Positions 18,241-27,261 of a stretch of 64,000 nucleotides of DNA are shown one piece after another. Source of the stretch: Alloyangia pacifica (GTDB taxonomy: Bacteria; Pseudomonadota; Alphaproteobacteria; Rhodobacterales; Rhodobacteraceae); assembly GCF_900116195.1 (NCBI RefSeq), contig NZ_FOZW01000006.1:1-64000 (forward strand). The letters run 5' to 3'. The notes beneath the pieces are model-generated. The model was not told the origin of the DNA. It worked only from the letters and a program-made list of their open reading frames with translations, and searched no databases. Each line of letters opens with the position of its first letter. Positions within the stretch are counted from its first letter, which is position 1. The position numbers and the translations under genes are program-made.

Positions 18241-19281
18241 ATGTACCGTTCTCTCCTCCCCGCCCTGCTGCTCGCCAGCCCTGCCTTCGCCGAGGTTCCG
18301 AAGGTGGTGACCGACATCGCCCCGGTGCAGGGTCTTGTCGCCAGCGTGATGGGCGATCTTGGCACGCCGGAACAGCTGGTGCCGGCCGGGGCCTCGCCGC
18401 ACAGCCATGCGCTCAAACCCTCCGAGGCGCGTGCCCTGCAGAATGCCGACCTGGTGTTCTGGATCGGCGAGGAACTGAGCCCCGACCTCGCCCGCAAGAT
18501 CGAGGCGATCGCCAAGGAGGGCACCGCCGTGACCCTCTTCGACCTGCCCGGCACGCAGCATTTCGAGGCCCGCAACGACGTGCTCTTCGCCGAGCCGGGC
18601 GCACATGACGAACACGACCACGGCGGGCACGATGATCACGATGCGCAGGAGGAGGCTGGCCATGACGATCATGAGCACGAGCACGATGATCATGACGAAC
18701 ACGCGCACGACACACATGACGACCATGACGATCACGGCCACGACGCCGAAGGCCACCACCACGAGGGCGACGATCCCCACGCCTGGCTGTCGGTCGACAA
18801 CGCAAGCACCTGGCTGACCGCCATCGCCGAGACGCTCTCAAAGCAGGACCCGGAGAACGCCGAGACCTATGCCGCCAATGCCGAAGCCGCACAGACCCGC
18901 ATCGCCGCGGCGCGCGCCAGCGCCGAGGAGCTGCTGGCCCCGGTGCAGGGCAGCAACTTCGTCGTCTTCCACGACGCCTTTCAGTACTACGAGAAGAGCT
19001 TCGGGCTGACCGTGCTCGGGGCGATCTCGCTGTCGGATGCCACCGCGCCCAGCCCCGCCCGGCTCGACGCGCTGCGCGATGCGCTGGACGGGGCCGAGAC
19101 CGCCTGCGTCTTCGCCGAGCCGCAGTTTGACCCTCGGCTGATCGCGGCGGTGACCGAGGGCGCAGGCACCCCGGTGGCCGAGCTTGACCCGCTCGGCACC
19201 AAGATCGCGCCCGGCGCCGATTTCTATCCCGCGCTGATCGAGGATTTGGCGCAGCGCATCGCCGACTGCGCGGCGCAATAA
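18241..19281 (+). CDS. znuA: zinc ABC transporter substrate-binding protein
   Basis: ZnuA (346 aa) is the periplasmic zinc-binding protein of the importer. It has a Sec signal (MYRSLLPALLLASPAFA), then VVTDIAPVQGLVASVMGDLG and the first metal-ligand region PHSHALKPSEARAL. A long Asp/His-rich loop lies at about residues 120-180. Later metal-site regions are GDDPHAWLSVDNA, FVVFHDAFQYYEKSFGL and VFAEPQFDP. Length is normal for ZnuA with a His loop. It is monocistronic, divergent from zur-znuCB, under two Zur-like boxes, and ends in a good terminator. Confidence 0.96.
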   Translation: MYRSLLPALLLASPAFAEVPKVVTDIAPVQGLVASVMGDLGTPEQLVPAGASPHSHALKPSEARALQNADLVFWIGEELSPDLARKIEAIAKEGTAVTLFDLPGTQHFEARNDVLFAEPGAHDEHDHGGHDDHDAQEEAGHDDHEHEHDDHDEHAHDTHDDHDDHGHDAEGHHHEGDDPHAWLSVDNASTWLTAIAETLSKQDPENAETYAANAEAAQTRIAAARASAEELLAPVQGSNFVVFHDAFQYYEKSFGLTVLGAISLSDATAPSPARLDALRDALDGAETACVFAEPQFDPRLIAAVTEGAGTPVAELDPLGTKIAPGADFYPALIEDLAQRIADCAAQ

Positions 19282-19310
19282 TCCCGCCCCACCCCTCACG
19301 GCGACGCGAC

Positions 19311-19343
19311 GCCCCTTTGCCTTGACGGCAAAGGGGCTTTTCC
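19311..19343 (+). terminator. terminator of znuA
   Basis: An 11-bp perfect stem (GCCCCTTTGCC, 19311-19321; GGCAAAGGGGC, 19327-19337) with a 5-base loop is followed by TTTTCCTT. It is a textbook rho-independent terminator 29 bases after the znuA stop. Confidence 0.88.
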
Positions 19344-19460
19344 TTGCCGTAAATCCCGACTAATTAGCTTGGATAAAGGACGCGGGCGCCGCGTCTCACC
19401 GGGCCCGCCAGTCTCAGCCACCCCGGAGCCGCCAGCGCCAAATCCGCGCAAGGAGCCCCG

Positions 19461-20465
19461 ATGCAGACCTCTCCCGCCCGATTCAGCCGCCGTGGCTTCA
19501 TCGCCGCCGCAGGCAGCCTGCTCACCGTTCAGCCCCTGCGGGCGCAGACCGGTGAACTGCGCTTCGACCATGCCTACGGCGAGACGGTTCTGCCGGGTCC
19601 GGCAAAGCGGGTGGTCTCGCTCGGCTACACGACGCAGGACAGCCTGCTGGCGCTGGGGGTCGTGCCGCAGGCGATCCGCTATTGGTACGGCGATCACCCC
19701 AACGGCGTGTGGCCCTGGGCGCAGGAGCTGCTTGGCGGGGCGCAGCCCGCGCTGATGACCGGCGAGGTGTCGATTGAAACTGTCGCCAGCCTCGCCCCCG
19801 AGCTGATCGTCGCCATTGGCTCGGGCATCAGCCAATCCGAATACGCGCTGCTCTCGCAGATCGCGCCGGTGCTGATGCACGAGGCGGACTCCACCCCCTA
19901 CGGCATGCCCTGGGACGCCGAGCTGCGGATGATCGCGCGCGCCACCGGCACCTCGGAGCGCGCCGAGACCCTGATCTCGGGCCTGCGCGACCGCTTCTCG
20001 GCGCTGCGCACCCAGCACCCCGACTGGCAGGGCCGCAGCGCCGTCTGCGCCTGGCACGAGGGCGGGCAGACCAGCGCCTTTCTCGGCGGAGACAGCCGGG
20101 TGCAAGTGCTGCGCGAGATGGGCTTTCACCTGCCCGAGGCGCTGGCGCGGATGCAGGGGGCCGACGGCTTCTACACCGCGCTTTCGCCCGAGGACCTCTC
20201 GCCCATCGACGCCGACCTGCTGATGTGGATTTCCTCCGGCGGACAGGCGGATGACCTCGCCGCGCTGGCCATGCGCCGCACCCTGCGCGCCAATGCCGAG
20301 GGGCGCGAGATCTTTTGCGACGCGCTGCTGTCCGGCGCGCTCTCCTTCGGCAGCGTGCTGTCGATGCCCTACGCGCTGGACCGGCTGGAGCCGGAGATCG
20401 CCGCTGCGCTCGACGGCGATCCGGCGACGGTGGTGCCGAGCGCGCAAGAGGCCGGTCTGCTCTGA
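19461..20465 (+). CDS. iron-siderophore ABC transporter substrate-binding protein (Tat-exported)
   Basis: A 334-aa class III periplasmic binding protein of the FecB/FepB type that captures ferric siderophores. The N-terminus has a twin-arginine motif (FSRRGFIAAAG) and a cleavable signal ending near LRAQ, so folded export by Tat is likely. The body shows AKRVVSLGYTTQDSLLALG and VSIETVASLAPELIVAIGSG, typical of the family. AGGAG lies 5 bases upstream of the ATG. It is the first of five same-strand genes (binding protein, two permeases, ATPase, reductase), overlapping the next by one base (TGATG). The siderophore is unknown. Confidence 0.93.
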   Translation: MQTSPARFSRRGFIAAAGSLLTVQPLRAQTGELRFDHAYGETVLPGPAKRVVSLGYTTQDSLLALGVVPQAIRYWYGDHPNGVWPWAQELLGGAQPALMTGEVSIETVASLAPELIVAIGSGISQSEYALLSQIAPVLMHEADSTPYGMPWDAELRMIARATGTSERAETLISGLRDRFSALRTQHPDWQGRSAVCAWHEGGQTSAFLGGDSRVQVLREMGFHLPEALARMQGADGFYTALSPEDLSPIDADLLMWISSGGQADDLAALAMRRTLRANAEGREIFCDALLSGALSFGSVLSMPYALDRLEPEIAAALDGDPATVVPSAQEAGLL

Positions 20466-21451
20466 TGCTGCGCCTGCTCGGACTTCTCGCGCTGCTGGCG
20501 CTCGCGCTGGTGCTTGCCCTGTCGGTCGGCGCGCGTCCGGTGACGCCCGCCGTGGCGCTGGAGGCGCTGCGCGCCTATGACCCCACCAACCCCGACCACG
20601 TCACGATGGTGGCGATCCGGCTGCCCCGGCTGGCGGCGGGGCTGATCGCGGGCGGGGCACTCGGCATCGCCGGCACTGTCATGCAGGTGATGACCCGCAA
20701 CCCGCTGGCCGATCCCGGCCTCCTCGGGGTGAACTCGGGCGCCGCCTTCGCACTGCTGATCGGAGCGACGGCCTTCGGTGCCGCGGGTGAGGCATCGGTG
20801 GCACTGCTGACGTTCCCCGGCGCGGCTCTGGCCTCGGCGCTGGTGTTCATCCTGGGCGGCGGACTTCGCGGAGACGTCGGCCCGGTGCGGCTGACGCTGG
20901 CCGGAGCCGCGCTGAACGCGCTACTGCTGTCGCTGGTCACCGCCATCGTGCTGGTGCGGCAGGACACGCTCGACATGTTCCGTTTCTGGGTAGCAGGCTC
21001 GCTGACCCAGGCCGCCAGCCGCCCGCTCGCCGAGATGGCGCTGATCGCCGCCGGCGGCGGTATTTTCGCCCTCGCCGTCGCCCCGCAGATCGAGGCGCTC
21101 TCGCTGGGCTCTGCCCTGTCGCGCGGGCTCGGCACCAAGCCGCGCCGGGTGCAGGCAGCGGCGCTGGCGGTGGTCACGCTCTGCACCGGGGCCGCCGTGG
21201 CGGTGGCAGGGCCCATCGCCTTCCTCGGGCTGATGGTGCCGCCGCTGGCCCGCCTCATCGCCGGGCACTCGCTGCGCCGCGAGCTCATCGCCTCGGCCCT
21301 GCTGGGCGCAGCGCTGCTGCTCTTCGCCGACACGCTGGGCCGGGTGGTCATGCCCCCCTCCGAGGTCCGCGCCGGCGTCATGACCGCGCTGATCGGCGGG
21401 CCCATGTTCCTCTGGGTCGCGCGCCGCCTGCGGCCGGGAGCCACCGCATGA
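20465..21451 (+). CDS. iron-siderophore ABC transporter permease (FecCD family), first
   Basis: A 328-aa FecCD-type permease with about nine to ten membrane spans. The typical RLPRLAAGLIAGGALGIAGTVMQ and NPLADPGLLGVNSGAAFAL blocks are present, as is the late AVAGPIAFLGLMVPPLARLIAGH cytoplasmic loop that contacts the ATPase. The start ATG overlaps the stop of the binding-protein gene by one base; the frame is open upstream but not coding. It pairs with the second permease, whose start overlaps it by 4 bases. Confidence 0.94.
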   Translation: MLRLLGLLALLALALVLALSVGARPVTPAVALEALRAYDPTNPDHVTMVAIRLPRLAAGLIAGGALGIAGTVMQVMTRNPLADPGLLGVNSGAAFALLIGATAFGAAGEASVALLTFPGAALASALVFILGGGLRGDVGPVRLTLAGAALNALLLSLVTAIVLVRQDTLDMFRFWVAGSLTQAASRPLAEMALIAAGGGIFALAVAPQIEALSLGSALSRGLGTKPRRVQAAALAVVTLCTGAAVAVAGPIAFLGLMVPPLARLIAGHSLRRELIASALLGAALLLFADTLGRVVMPPSEVRAGVMTALIGGPMFLWVARRLRPGATA

Positions 21452-22425
21452 GAGGCGCGCTGACCCTCTGCCTGTTGCTGCTTGCCGCCACGCTGGCAGC
21501 GCTGATGCTGGGACAGGTGCGGCTGAGCCCCGTCCTGCTCTGGCAGGGGCTGAGCGACGGCGAGGGCCCCGGCGCGCTGGTTCTGGGAACGATCCGCGGA
21601 CCCCGCGTGCTGACGGCGCTCGGCGCCGGCGCGGTGCTCGGGCTCTCGGGTGCGCTCTTCCAGACGCTGTTCCGCAACCCGCTGGCAGCGCCGGACATCA
21701 TGGGCTTCACCGCGGGTGCGGGCCTGACGATCATCGCCGCGATCGCTCTGGGGCTGAGCCTGCCCATGCCGCTGCTGGCCGCGGGCGGCGGACTTGTGGC
21801 GGCGCTGCTGGTCGCGCTTTTGTCGCAGCGCAGGGGCCACGCGACGCCGCCGCTGACGATGATCCTCGTCGGACTCGGCATCGGCTTTATCGCCTCCGCG
21901 CTGTCGAGTTTCCTGCTGACCTTGCTGCCGCACACCCAGGCCGCCGAGGCGCAGCGCTGGCTGACCGGCTCGCTGGCCGCGCGCGACTGGAGCCACGTGG
22001 CGCAGGTCTGGCTCATCGGTGCGCTGCTCGCCGCGCTGGCGCTGGCGCAGCTGCGCCGCCTCGCCGCGCTGGAACTCGGCGAGGATCTCGCGGCGGGCCT
22101 CGGACTGCGCGTCGGCCCGGCCCGCATGGCGCTGGCCGGAACCGCCTTGCTCTTGGCGGCGGCAGGCGTGGCGGTGGCCGGCCCCGTGCCTTTCATCGCG
22201 CTGATGTCCGGCCCGCTCGGTGCGCGCATCACCGGGGCGCAGAGGTTGCCCGGCAGGATGCTGGCGGCGGCGGGCACCGGCGCGCTGGTGCTGGTGGTGG
22301 CCGACCTTGCCGCCCGCGCGGCACTTCCGGGCATCCAGCTGCCCGCCGGGGTAATGACCGGCCTGCTGGGCGCCCCCTACCTGCTATGGCGCCTCTCGCG
22401 CGAAATGGAGAAAGGCGAGTTATGA
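21448..22425 (+). CDS. iron-siderophore ABC transporter permease (FecCD family), second
   Basis: A 325-aa FecCD-type permease, the heterodimer partner of the preceding one. It shows the RGPRVLTALGAGAVLGLSGALFQTLFRNPLAAPDIMGFTAGAG family core and the coupling loop AVAGPVPFIALMSGPLGARITG. Arrangement and length are normal. It is translationally coupled to the upstream permease (ATGA) and to the downstream ATPase (ATGA). Confidence 0.94.
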   Translation: MRGALTLCLLLLAATLAALMLGQVRLSPVLLWQGLSDGEGPGALVLGTIRGPRVLTALGAGAVLGLSGALFQTLFRNPLAAPDIMGFTAGAGLTIIAAIALGLSLPMPLLAAGGGLVAALLVALLSQRRGHATPPLTMILVGLGIGFIASALSSFLLTLLPHTQAAEAQRWLTGSLAARDWSHVAQVWLIGALLAALALAQLRRLAALELGEDLAAGLGLRVGPARMALAGTALLLAAAGVAVAGPVPFIALMSGPLGARITGAQRLPGRMLAAAGTGALVLVVADLAARAALPGIQLPAGVMTGLLGAPYLLWRLSREMEKGEL

Positions 22426-23228
22426 CCCTCGACCTGCAAACCGCAGACACGCTCCTTGCGGGCCTGTTGGCCGAGACGCTCTCGCTGGGCTATGCCGAGC
22501 GCCCGGTGATCTCGGAGCTGTCGCTCGAGCTGCCACGCGGCGAGATGACGGCGATCCTCGGTCCCAATGGCTGCGGCAAGTCGACTCTGCTGCGCGCCAT
22601 GGCGCGGCTGCTGGAGCCCTCCGCCGGGCGCGTGCTGCTTGACGGCGAGGACATCCACCGCCGCGACACCCGTGCGCTGGCGCGCGAAATGGCGATCCTG
22701 CCGCAATCGCCCATCGCCCCCGAGGGCATCACCGTCGCCGATCTGGTGAAGCGCGGCCGCACGCCGTGGAGGGGCCTCTTCACCCCCTGGCGCGAAGAAG
22801 ACGCCCGCGCCTGCGCCGAGGCCCTCGCCGCCGTGCAGATGACCGAGTTTGCCGAACGCCCCATCGGCGAGCTCTCGGGCGGGCAGCGTCAGCGCGCCTG
22901 GATCGCACTGGTGCTGGCGCAGGGCGCGCCGCTGCTGCTGCTCGATGAGCCGACCACCTACCTCGACCTCGTGCACCAGATCGACGTGCTCGCGCTGCTG
23001 CGCCGCCGCAACCGCGAGGCCGGGCTGACCGTGATCTCGGTGCTGCACGACCTGAACCTCGCCGCCCGCTTCTCCGACCGGCTGGTGCTCCTGGGCCGGG
23101 ACGGGCTGGTCGCCACCGGCGCCCCCTGGGACGTGCTGACCCCCGCGAACCTGCAGACCGCCTTCGGCCTTGCTGCCCGCGTCGATCCCGATCCGGTGAC
23201 CGGCACCCCGATGATCATTCCGCTCTGA
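22422..23228 (+). CDS. iron-siderophore ABC transporter ATP-binding protein
   Basis: A 268-aa FecE/FepC-type ATPase. Walker A is GPNGCGKST, the Q-loop ILPQS, the signature LSGGQRQRAWIALVLAQ, Walker B LLLLDEPTTYLDL and the switch histidine is in VLHDLNLA. The ATG inside the permease stop (ATGA) gives the right N-terminus, MTLDLQTAD. It drives uptake through the two FecCD permeases. The next gene follows 16 bases later. Confidence 0.95.
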   Translation: MTLDLQTADTLLAGLLAETLSLGYAERPVISELSLELPRGEMTAILGPNGCGKSTLLRAMARLLEPSAGRVLLDGEDIHRRDTRALAREMAILPQSPIAPEGITVADLVKRGRTPWRGLFTPWREEDARACAEALAAVQMTEFAERPIGELSGGQRQRAWIALVLAQGAPLLLLDEPTTYLDLVHQIDVLALLRRRNREAGLTVISVLHDLNLAARFSDRLVLLGRDGLVATGAPWDVLTPANLQTAFGLAARVDPDPVTGTPMIIPL

Positions 23229-23244
23229 CCGAGAGGACCGCCCC

Positions 23245-24276
23245 ATGTCCCTGCCCCCCCGACCAACCTCGACCAGCCGCTTCGACGGCGCGGTCCCCGA
23301 GGGCTTCATCGCGCATCTGCGTGCCCACCTCGAGGAATACGGCCTGCCGCTCGAGCAGCGCGGGCGGCGGCTCAAGGTGCGCTATACCGGCGCCGAGGTC
23401 GCCCTGAACATCGACCGCCGCGGTTTCGATGTCGAGATCGCCGCCGAGAGCGAGGTGCCGCTGCACCAGTGCCGCGAAAGCGTGATCTACCTGCTCGACC
23501 ACGTGCTGCCCGAGGCCGGCGCGCGCATGGCCTGGAGCGGCATCGAGGCGGCGCGGACGCCGCCCAACTTCCACTTCGCCACAGTGCTCGGCACCCGGCG
23601 GATCACCCCGAATTTCCTGCGCGTCGAGATGGCCTGCGACGGCATCGCGGCGCTGCAGACCGGCGGCATGCACTTCTCGCTGCTGCTGCCACCCGAGGGC
23701 GAGACCCGGCGCTGGCCCGAGCTGACCGAGAAAGGCCGGACGATCTGGCCCGATGGCGCCTGCGCCTTGCACCGCGCCGCCTATACCTTTGTCTGGCTGG
23801 ATGCCGGGACCGGCCGCTTCGCCTTCGACATCTACGAGCATGAGGGCGGACGCACGACCGACTGGGCACGGCGCGCGGCACCGGGAGAGACGGTCGGCGT
23901 GATGGGCCCGGGCGGCGGCGACTTCCCGGAAGCCGGGCACATTCTGCTCGCCGGGGATGAGACCGCACTCCCCGCGATCCGCCGCATCCTCGAACACTCG
24001 CCGCAGGACCGCCGCGGCACGGTCCTGGTCGAGACCGCCTCGGCGCAGGACCGCCCCGAGATGACCGTACCGGCGGGGATGATCCTGCGCTGGATCACCC
24101 GCGGCGAACGCGGCGGGCTCGCCGCGGCGCTGACCGATGTTGCGCGGATCGAAGACGGACAATACGTCTGGGTGGCCGCCGAGAAAGCGGTGGTCCGCGC
24201 CGCCAAGGCCCACTTCAAGGACCTCGGGCTGGCGCGGGATCGCGGGTATTTTGGCGCCTATTGGATCGCCGGCTGA
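23245..24276 (+). CDS. DUF2218 / siderophore-interacting FAD-binding protein fusion
   Basis: A 343-aa two-part protein. The first ~95 residues match DUF2218 (VPEGFIAHLRAHLEEYGLPL, VALNIDRRGFDVEIAAES). The rest is a siderophore-interacting (ViuB/SIP-type) flavoprotein: RRITPNFLRVEMACDG for FAD binding, VGVMGPGGGDFPEAGHILLAGDETALPAIRRIL for the flavin/NAD(P)H part, and a C-terminal YVWVAAEKAVVRAAKAHF. Such reductases release iron from ferric siderophores in the cytosol. Its place as last gene of the iron-uptake operon fits this job. The fused DUF2218 occurs elsewhere as a separate small protein; its role is unknown. Confidence 0.9.
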   Translation: MSLPPRPTSTSRFDGAVPEGFIAHLRAHLEEYGLPLEQRGRRLKVRYTGAEVALNIDRRGFDVEIAAESEVPLHQCRESVIYLLDHVLPEAGARMAWSGIEAARTPPNFHFATVLGTRRITPNFLRVEMACDGIAALQTGGMHFSLLLPPEGETRRWPELTEKGRTIWPDGACALHRAAYTFVWLDAGTGRFAFDIYEHEGGRTTDWARRAAPGETVGVMGPGGGDFPEAGHILLAGDETALPAIRRILEHSPQDRRGTVLVETASAQDRPEMTVPAGMILRWITRGERGGLAAALTDVARIEDGQYVWVAAEKAVVRAAKAHFKDLGLARDRGYFGAYWIAG

Positions 24277-24302
24277 GGGCGATCGCTCTCAGACCGCGCC
24301 CC

Positions 24303-25079
24303 TCAGATCGCGCCGCTTCGGCCCGGGAAAACCTCGAGCGTCACGCCCGCGCCCTCGAGCGCCGCACGCACCGCGCGGGCGATCTCCAGCGCCGTCTTGC
24401 CGTCGCCGTGCAGGCAGATGGTGTCCACCGCCGCCGGGATGTGCTTGCCGCTCTCGGTGATGATCGCCCCGGCCTGCACCATTTTCACCATGCGCTCGGC
24501 CGCCAGCGCCGCGTCGTGGATCACCGCGCCGGGCAGCGCCCGGTCGACCAGCGTCGCATCGTCATTGTAGGCCCGGTCGGCAAAGATTTCCCCCGCCCAG
24601 CGGCAGCCCAGCTCCTCGACCGCCGCCTGCTGCTGCGTCGCCGCCAGCACCATGACGATGATCTCCGGATCGACGGCGAGCGCGCCTTCGTAGGCGGCGA
24701 GCGCCATGGCCTTGTCCTCGGCACACATGTTGGCCAGCGCGCCGTGCAGCTTCAGGTGCCGCACCTTGCCGCCCGCCATCCCCGCCATCGCCTGCGCGGC
24801 GCCGAGCTGGTAGGCCACGAGGTTGCGCAGGTTGGCCGAAGACAGCTGCATCCGGCGGCGCCCGAAGCCCTGCAGGTCGGGAAAGCCCGGATGCGCGCCG
24901 ATGCCGGTGCCCTTCTCGACCGCCAGCTTCATCGTCGCCGCCATGACGTCGGGATCGCTGGCGTGAAAGCCGCAGGCGATATTGGCCGAGGTGATCACCT
25001 CAAGCAGCGCCGCATCCTGCCCCATGACCCAGGGGCCGAAGCTTTCTCCCATATCCGCGTTGAGATCGACGCTGGTCAT
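24303..25079 (-). CDS. pxpA: 5-oxoprolinase subunit PxpA (LamB/YcsF family)
   Basis: A 258-aa LamB/YcsF family protein. PxpA, PxpB and PxpC together form the bacterial ATP-dependent 5-oxoprolinase that opens pyroglutamate to glutamate. Hallmarks are VDLNADMGESFGPW at the start, ITSANIACGFHASDP, GIGAHPGFPDLQGFGRR and the GALANMCAEDKAMA segment. It is the last gene of pxpB-pxpC-pxpA, 27 bases after pxpC, and ends 26 bases from the convergent iron-uptake operon. Confidence 0.95.
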   Translation of the reverse strand: MTSVDLNADMGESFGPWVMGQDAALLEVITSANIACGFHASDPDVMAATMKLAVEKGTGIGAHPGFPDLQGFGRRRMQLSSANLRNLVAYQLGAAQAMAGMAGGKVRHLKLHGALANMCAEDKAMALAAYEGALAVDPEIIVMVLAATQQQAAVEELGCRWAGEIFADRAYNDDATLVDRALPGAVIHDAALAAERMVKMVQAGAIITESGKHIPAAVDTICLHGDGKTALEIARAVRAALEGAGVTLEVFPGRSGAI

Positions 25080-25106
25080 GCCGCGCTCCCCTTTTGCCTG
25101 TGGTGT

Positions 25107-26132
25107 CTAGTGATCGTGATGTTCGCCGTTGGAGAACCCGCTGACCAGCTTGTAGCTCAAGAGGTCGGGCACGTCGCCGGGATGCCGCACCAGCGGCTCG
25201 ACCCGGCGCGGCAGCGCCTTCAGCGCCTCGCGGTGCGCGGCTTCCGCCGCCAGTGCCTCGTCCATCGAGACGAAGCGGAAGCGAAGCTCGGCCCCCGCCG
25301 GCGCCTGCGCGATGCGCGGCAGGTCGGCCGGGATCACCGTCGCGAGACGCGGATAGCCACCGGTGGTCTGGCATTCGGCCAGAAGCACGAAGGGCGCGCC
25401 ATCGCCGGTCACCTGGATGTCGCCGGGGGTGATGATCTCCGAGACCACCGAGAGCCCGCCCTCGACGCCGAAAGGCTCTCCCTCGGGCACCACCTTCACG
25501 CCCATGCGGTTGGCGCGGGCGTCGCGGGTGAAACGGGTGGTGCAGAGCCGGGCGCGCTGGTCCTCGGGGAAAAGCCGGGTCTGCAGGCTCTCGACCACGC
25601 GCAGCTCGCCGCCCGAAAAGCGATCCTCCACCGCCAGCTTGCGCGCCACGGCGCCGCCCTTGTCCACCCCCACGGGGATCCGGTCACCCGCCGCCACCGA
25701 CCGGCCCAGCCCCGCGGTCAGATGCGCCGAGACCGCGCCGAGGATGTCTTCGGGCGCAAAACCCCCGCCCACCGACAGGTAGCCATAGGCTCCGGCCTGC
25801 AACGGCCCGATCTCCAGAACCGCGCCCTTGGGCAGGGCATGGCAGGCGTGCCATGTGACCGGCGCGCCGTCGACGCTGGCCCGCATCGGCGCGCCGGTGA
25901 GGGCGATGCGCAGATCGCAGCCCGCCTCGAAGCGCCCGCCCATGCCGCCCATTTCCAGCGCGGCGCTCTCCCTTTGCCCGAGCAGCGCGGCACCCTCGGC
26001 CAGCGCCATGCGGTCCATCGCGCCGCCTCGCGAGAGGCCATAGGCGATCCAGCCCGGACGTCCGCCGTCCTGCACGGTGACCGCCGGCCCGGCGCGGTGC
26101 ACGATCAGCTCGCGGGTCAGTGTCCCGGTCAT
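25107..26132 (-). CDS. pxpC: 5-oxoprolinase subunit PxpC (biotin-dependent carboxyltransferase-like)
   Basis: A 341-aa protein of the KipA/AHS2 family, the PxpC subunit of 5-oxoprolinase. Visible signatures are AGPAVTVQDGGRPGWIAYGLSRGGAMD and the SVGGGFAPEDILGA stretch, with GGYPRLATVIPADLPRIAQ near the end. The ATG overlaps the pxpB stop (ATGA). The C-terminal end has a short His cluster (EHHDH) of no clear meaning. The name allophanate hydrolase subunit 2 is an older label for the same family. Confidence 0.94.
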   Translation of the reverse strand: MTGTLTRELIVHRAGPAVTVQDGGRPGWIAYGLSRGGAMDRMALAEGAALLGQRESAALEMGGMGGRFEAGCDLRIALTGAPMRASVDGAPVTWHACHALPKGAVLEIGPLQAGAYGYLSVGGGFAPEDILGAVSAHLTAGLGRSVAAGDRIPVGVDKGGAVARKLAVEDRFSGGELRVVESLQTRLFPEDQRARLCTTRFTRDARANRMGVKVVPEGEPFGVEGGLSVVSEIITPGDIQVTGDGAPFVLLAECQTTGGYPRLATVIPADLPRIAQAPAGAELRFRFVSMDEALAAEAAHREALKALPRRVEPLVRHPGDVPDLLSYKLVSGFSNGEHHDH

Positions 26133-26878
26133 GGCAGCACCTCCCAGCTCGCGCCGCCCTCGGGATCGTCCTGCATCCGCGCAAGGACCTCCTCCGAGAC
26201 CCGCGGGAACTCCACCTCGTCGCCCGGTGCCAGCAGGAAGGGCCGCTCTGCCCCCAGCCGGAACAGCGGCGCGGCGGTCTGGCCGACATGGCGCCAGCCG
26301 GTGGGCGCGGTGACCGAGAAGATCACGAACTGCCGGATCGCCAGCACCAGCGCGCCCCGAGGCACGCGCGCGGTGAGCGCCTGCTGGCGCGGGATGTTCC
26401 AGACCTCGGGCAATTCGCCGAGGTAGGGCTGGCCCGGCGCAAAACCGAGCGCCGTGACCCGCACCCGCGCGGACGCCAGCGACTCCACGGCCTCGGCCTC
26501 GGTCATGCCGGCGACCTGCGCCGCCTCGGCGAGCTGCGGCGCCAGCGTGCCGCCATAGGCGGTGGGAATGCGATGCAGGCGGCGCCCGTGCGGCAATTCG
26601 GCCTGCAGCCAGTCGCGCGAGCCCATCAGCGCCCGGAGCCGCGCCTCGAGGTCGGCATGCGACACCGCCATCGGATCAAAGCGCAGGTAGGCCGAGACGA
26701 GCGAGGAGGAAATCTCCTCCACCCCGTCCCAAGCCTCGGATTCGAGCGCAGCGCGGAACGCCAGCGCGGCGCGGTTGGCCGGCTCGCTGAGCCGCTCGCC
26801 GAAGCTGACGAGAAGCCCGTCGATGCCGGCGGTTCGAAGCAGGGGATATTTTGCCGGGGTGGCGGAACGATCGGTCAT
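26129..26878 (-). CDS. pxpB: 5-oxoprolinase subunit PxpB (KipI/AHS1 family)
   Basis: A 249-aa KipI/AHS1-family protein, PxpB of the 5-oxoprolinase complex. The core shows LLVSFGERLSEPANRAALAF, the VTALGFAPGQPYLGELPE block and a C-terminal segment PTGWRHVGQTAAPLFRLGAERPFLLAPGDEVEF. The start was placed at MTDRSATP, since the open frame continuing upstream is repetitive GC-rich intergenic sequence. It is the first gene of the pxp operon and overlaps pxpC by 4 bases. Confidence 0.93.
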   Translation of the reverse strand: MTDRSATPAKYPLLRTAGIDGLLVSFGERLSEPANRAALAFRAALESEAWDGVEEISSSLVSAYLRFDPMAVSHADLEARLRALMGSRDWLQAELPHGRRLHRIPTAYGGTLAPQLAEAAQVAGMTEAEAVESLASARVRVTALGFAPGQPYLGELPEVWNIPRQQALTARVPRGALVLAIRQFVIFSVTAPTGWRHVGQTAAPLFRLGAERPFLLAPGDEVEFPRVSEEVLARMQDDPEGGASWEVLP

Positions 26879-26960
26879 GCGCCGGACGTTAGCGCAGCCA
26901 CGGGCGGCTGCAACCGGCAATAGCACGCCCCGCCCCGGGGGCGTGCCCCTGCTTCCACAT

Positions 26961-27020
26961 GGTCGAAGTATCCCGGGGGAGTCGCGCGCAGCGCGGCGGG
27001 GGCGGCGCCCCCTCTTCTGC
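26961..27020 (+). repeat. dispersed intergenic repeat, copy 1
   Basis: A GC-rich block beginning CGAAGTATCCCGGGGGAGTC and ending GGGGGCGGCGCCCCCT. It matches the reverse complement of copy 2 at 30205-30264. I know this kind of sequence as a common intergenic element in Rhodobacterales genomes. A second imperfect GC-rich hairpin follows at 27040-27065 (GGGGGGGGCAGCGCCCCCC). Confidence 0.6.
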
Positions 27021-27072
27021 AAACTGCCACGTTTTGCGCGGCGGGGGGGGCAGCGCCCCCCTTCCGGAGCAA

Positions 27073-27261
27073 TCAGTGCCGGGTCTGCTTGGCGCGCTCG
27101 CGCTCGGCCGCTTCGATCGCCTCTTCCACGTCCTGCGGATCCTCCGAGGGCACGGCGTAGCTGCCCGACATCCACTTCGCCAGGTCGACATCGGCGCAGC
27201 GTTTCGAGCAGAAGGGGCGGTATTTCTCGTCGCTGGGCTTGGCGCAGATCGGACAGCTCAT
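27073..27261 (-). CDS. yacG: DNA gyrase inhibitor YacG, zinc-finger protein
   Basis: A 62-aa YacG protein that in E. coli binds GyrB and inhibits gyrase. The zinc site is visible as CPIC near the start and CSKRC later, separated by KPSDEKYRPF, followed by the conserved DVDLAKWMSGSYAVP. It is joined to the RNase gene by an ATGA overlap. The longer frame upstream is only antisense-like sequence. Confidence 0.92.
   Translation of the reverse strand: MSCPICAKPSDEKYRPFCSKRCADVDLAKWMSGSYAVPSEDPQDVEEAIEAAERERAKQTRH

Noticed and set aside
18600-18780. Repetitive GATGATCATGAC-type sequence in znuA as a CRISPR or tandem DNA repeat
   Set aside because: It is irregular and explained by the Asp/His-rich metal loop of ZnuA; there are no spacers or fixed repeat unit.
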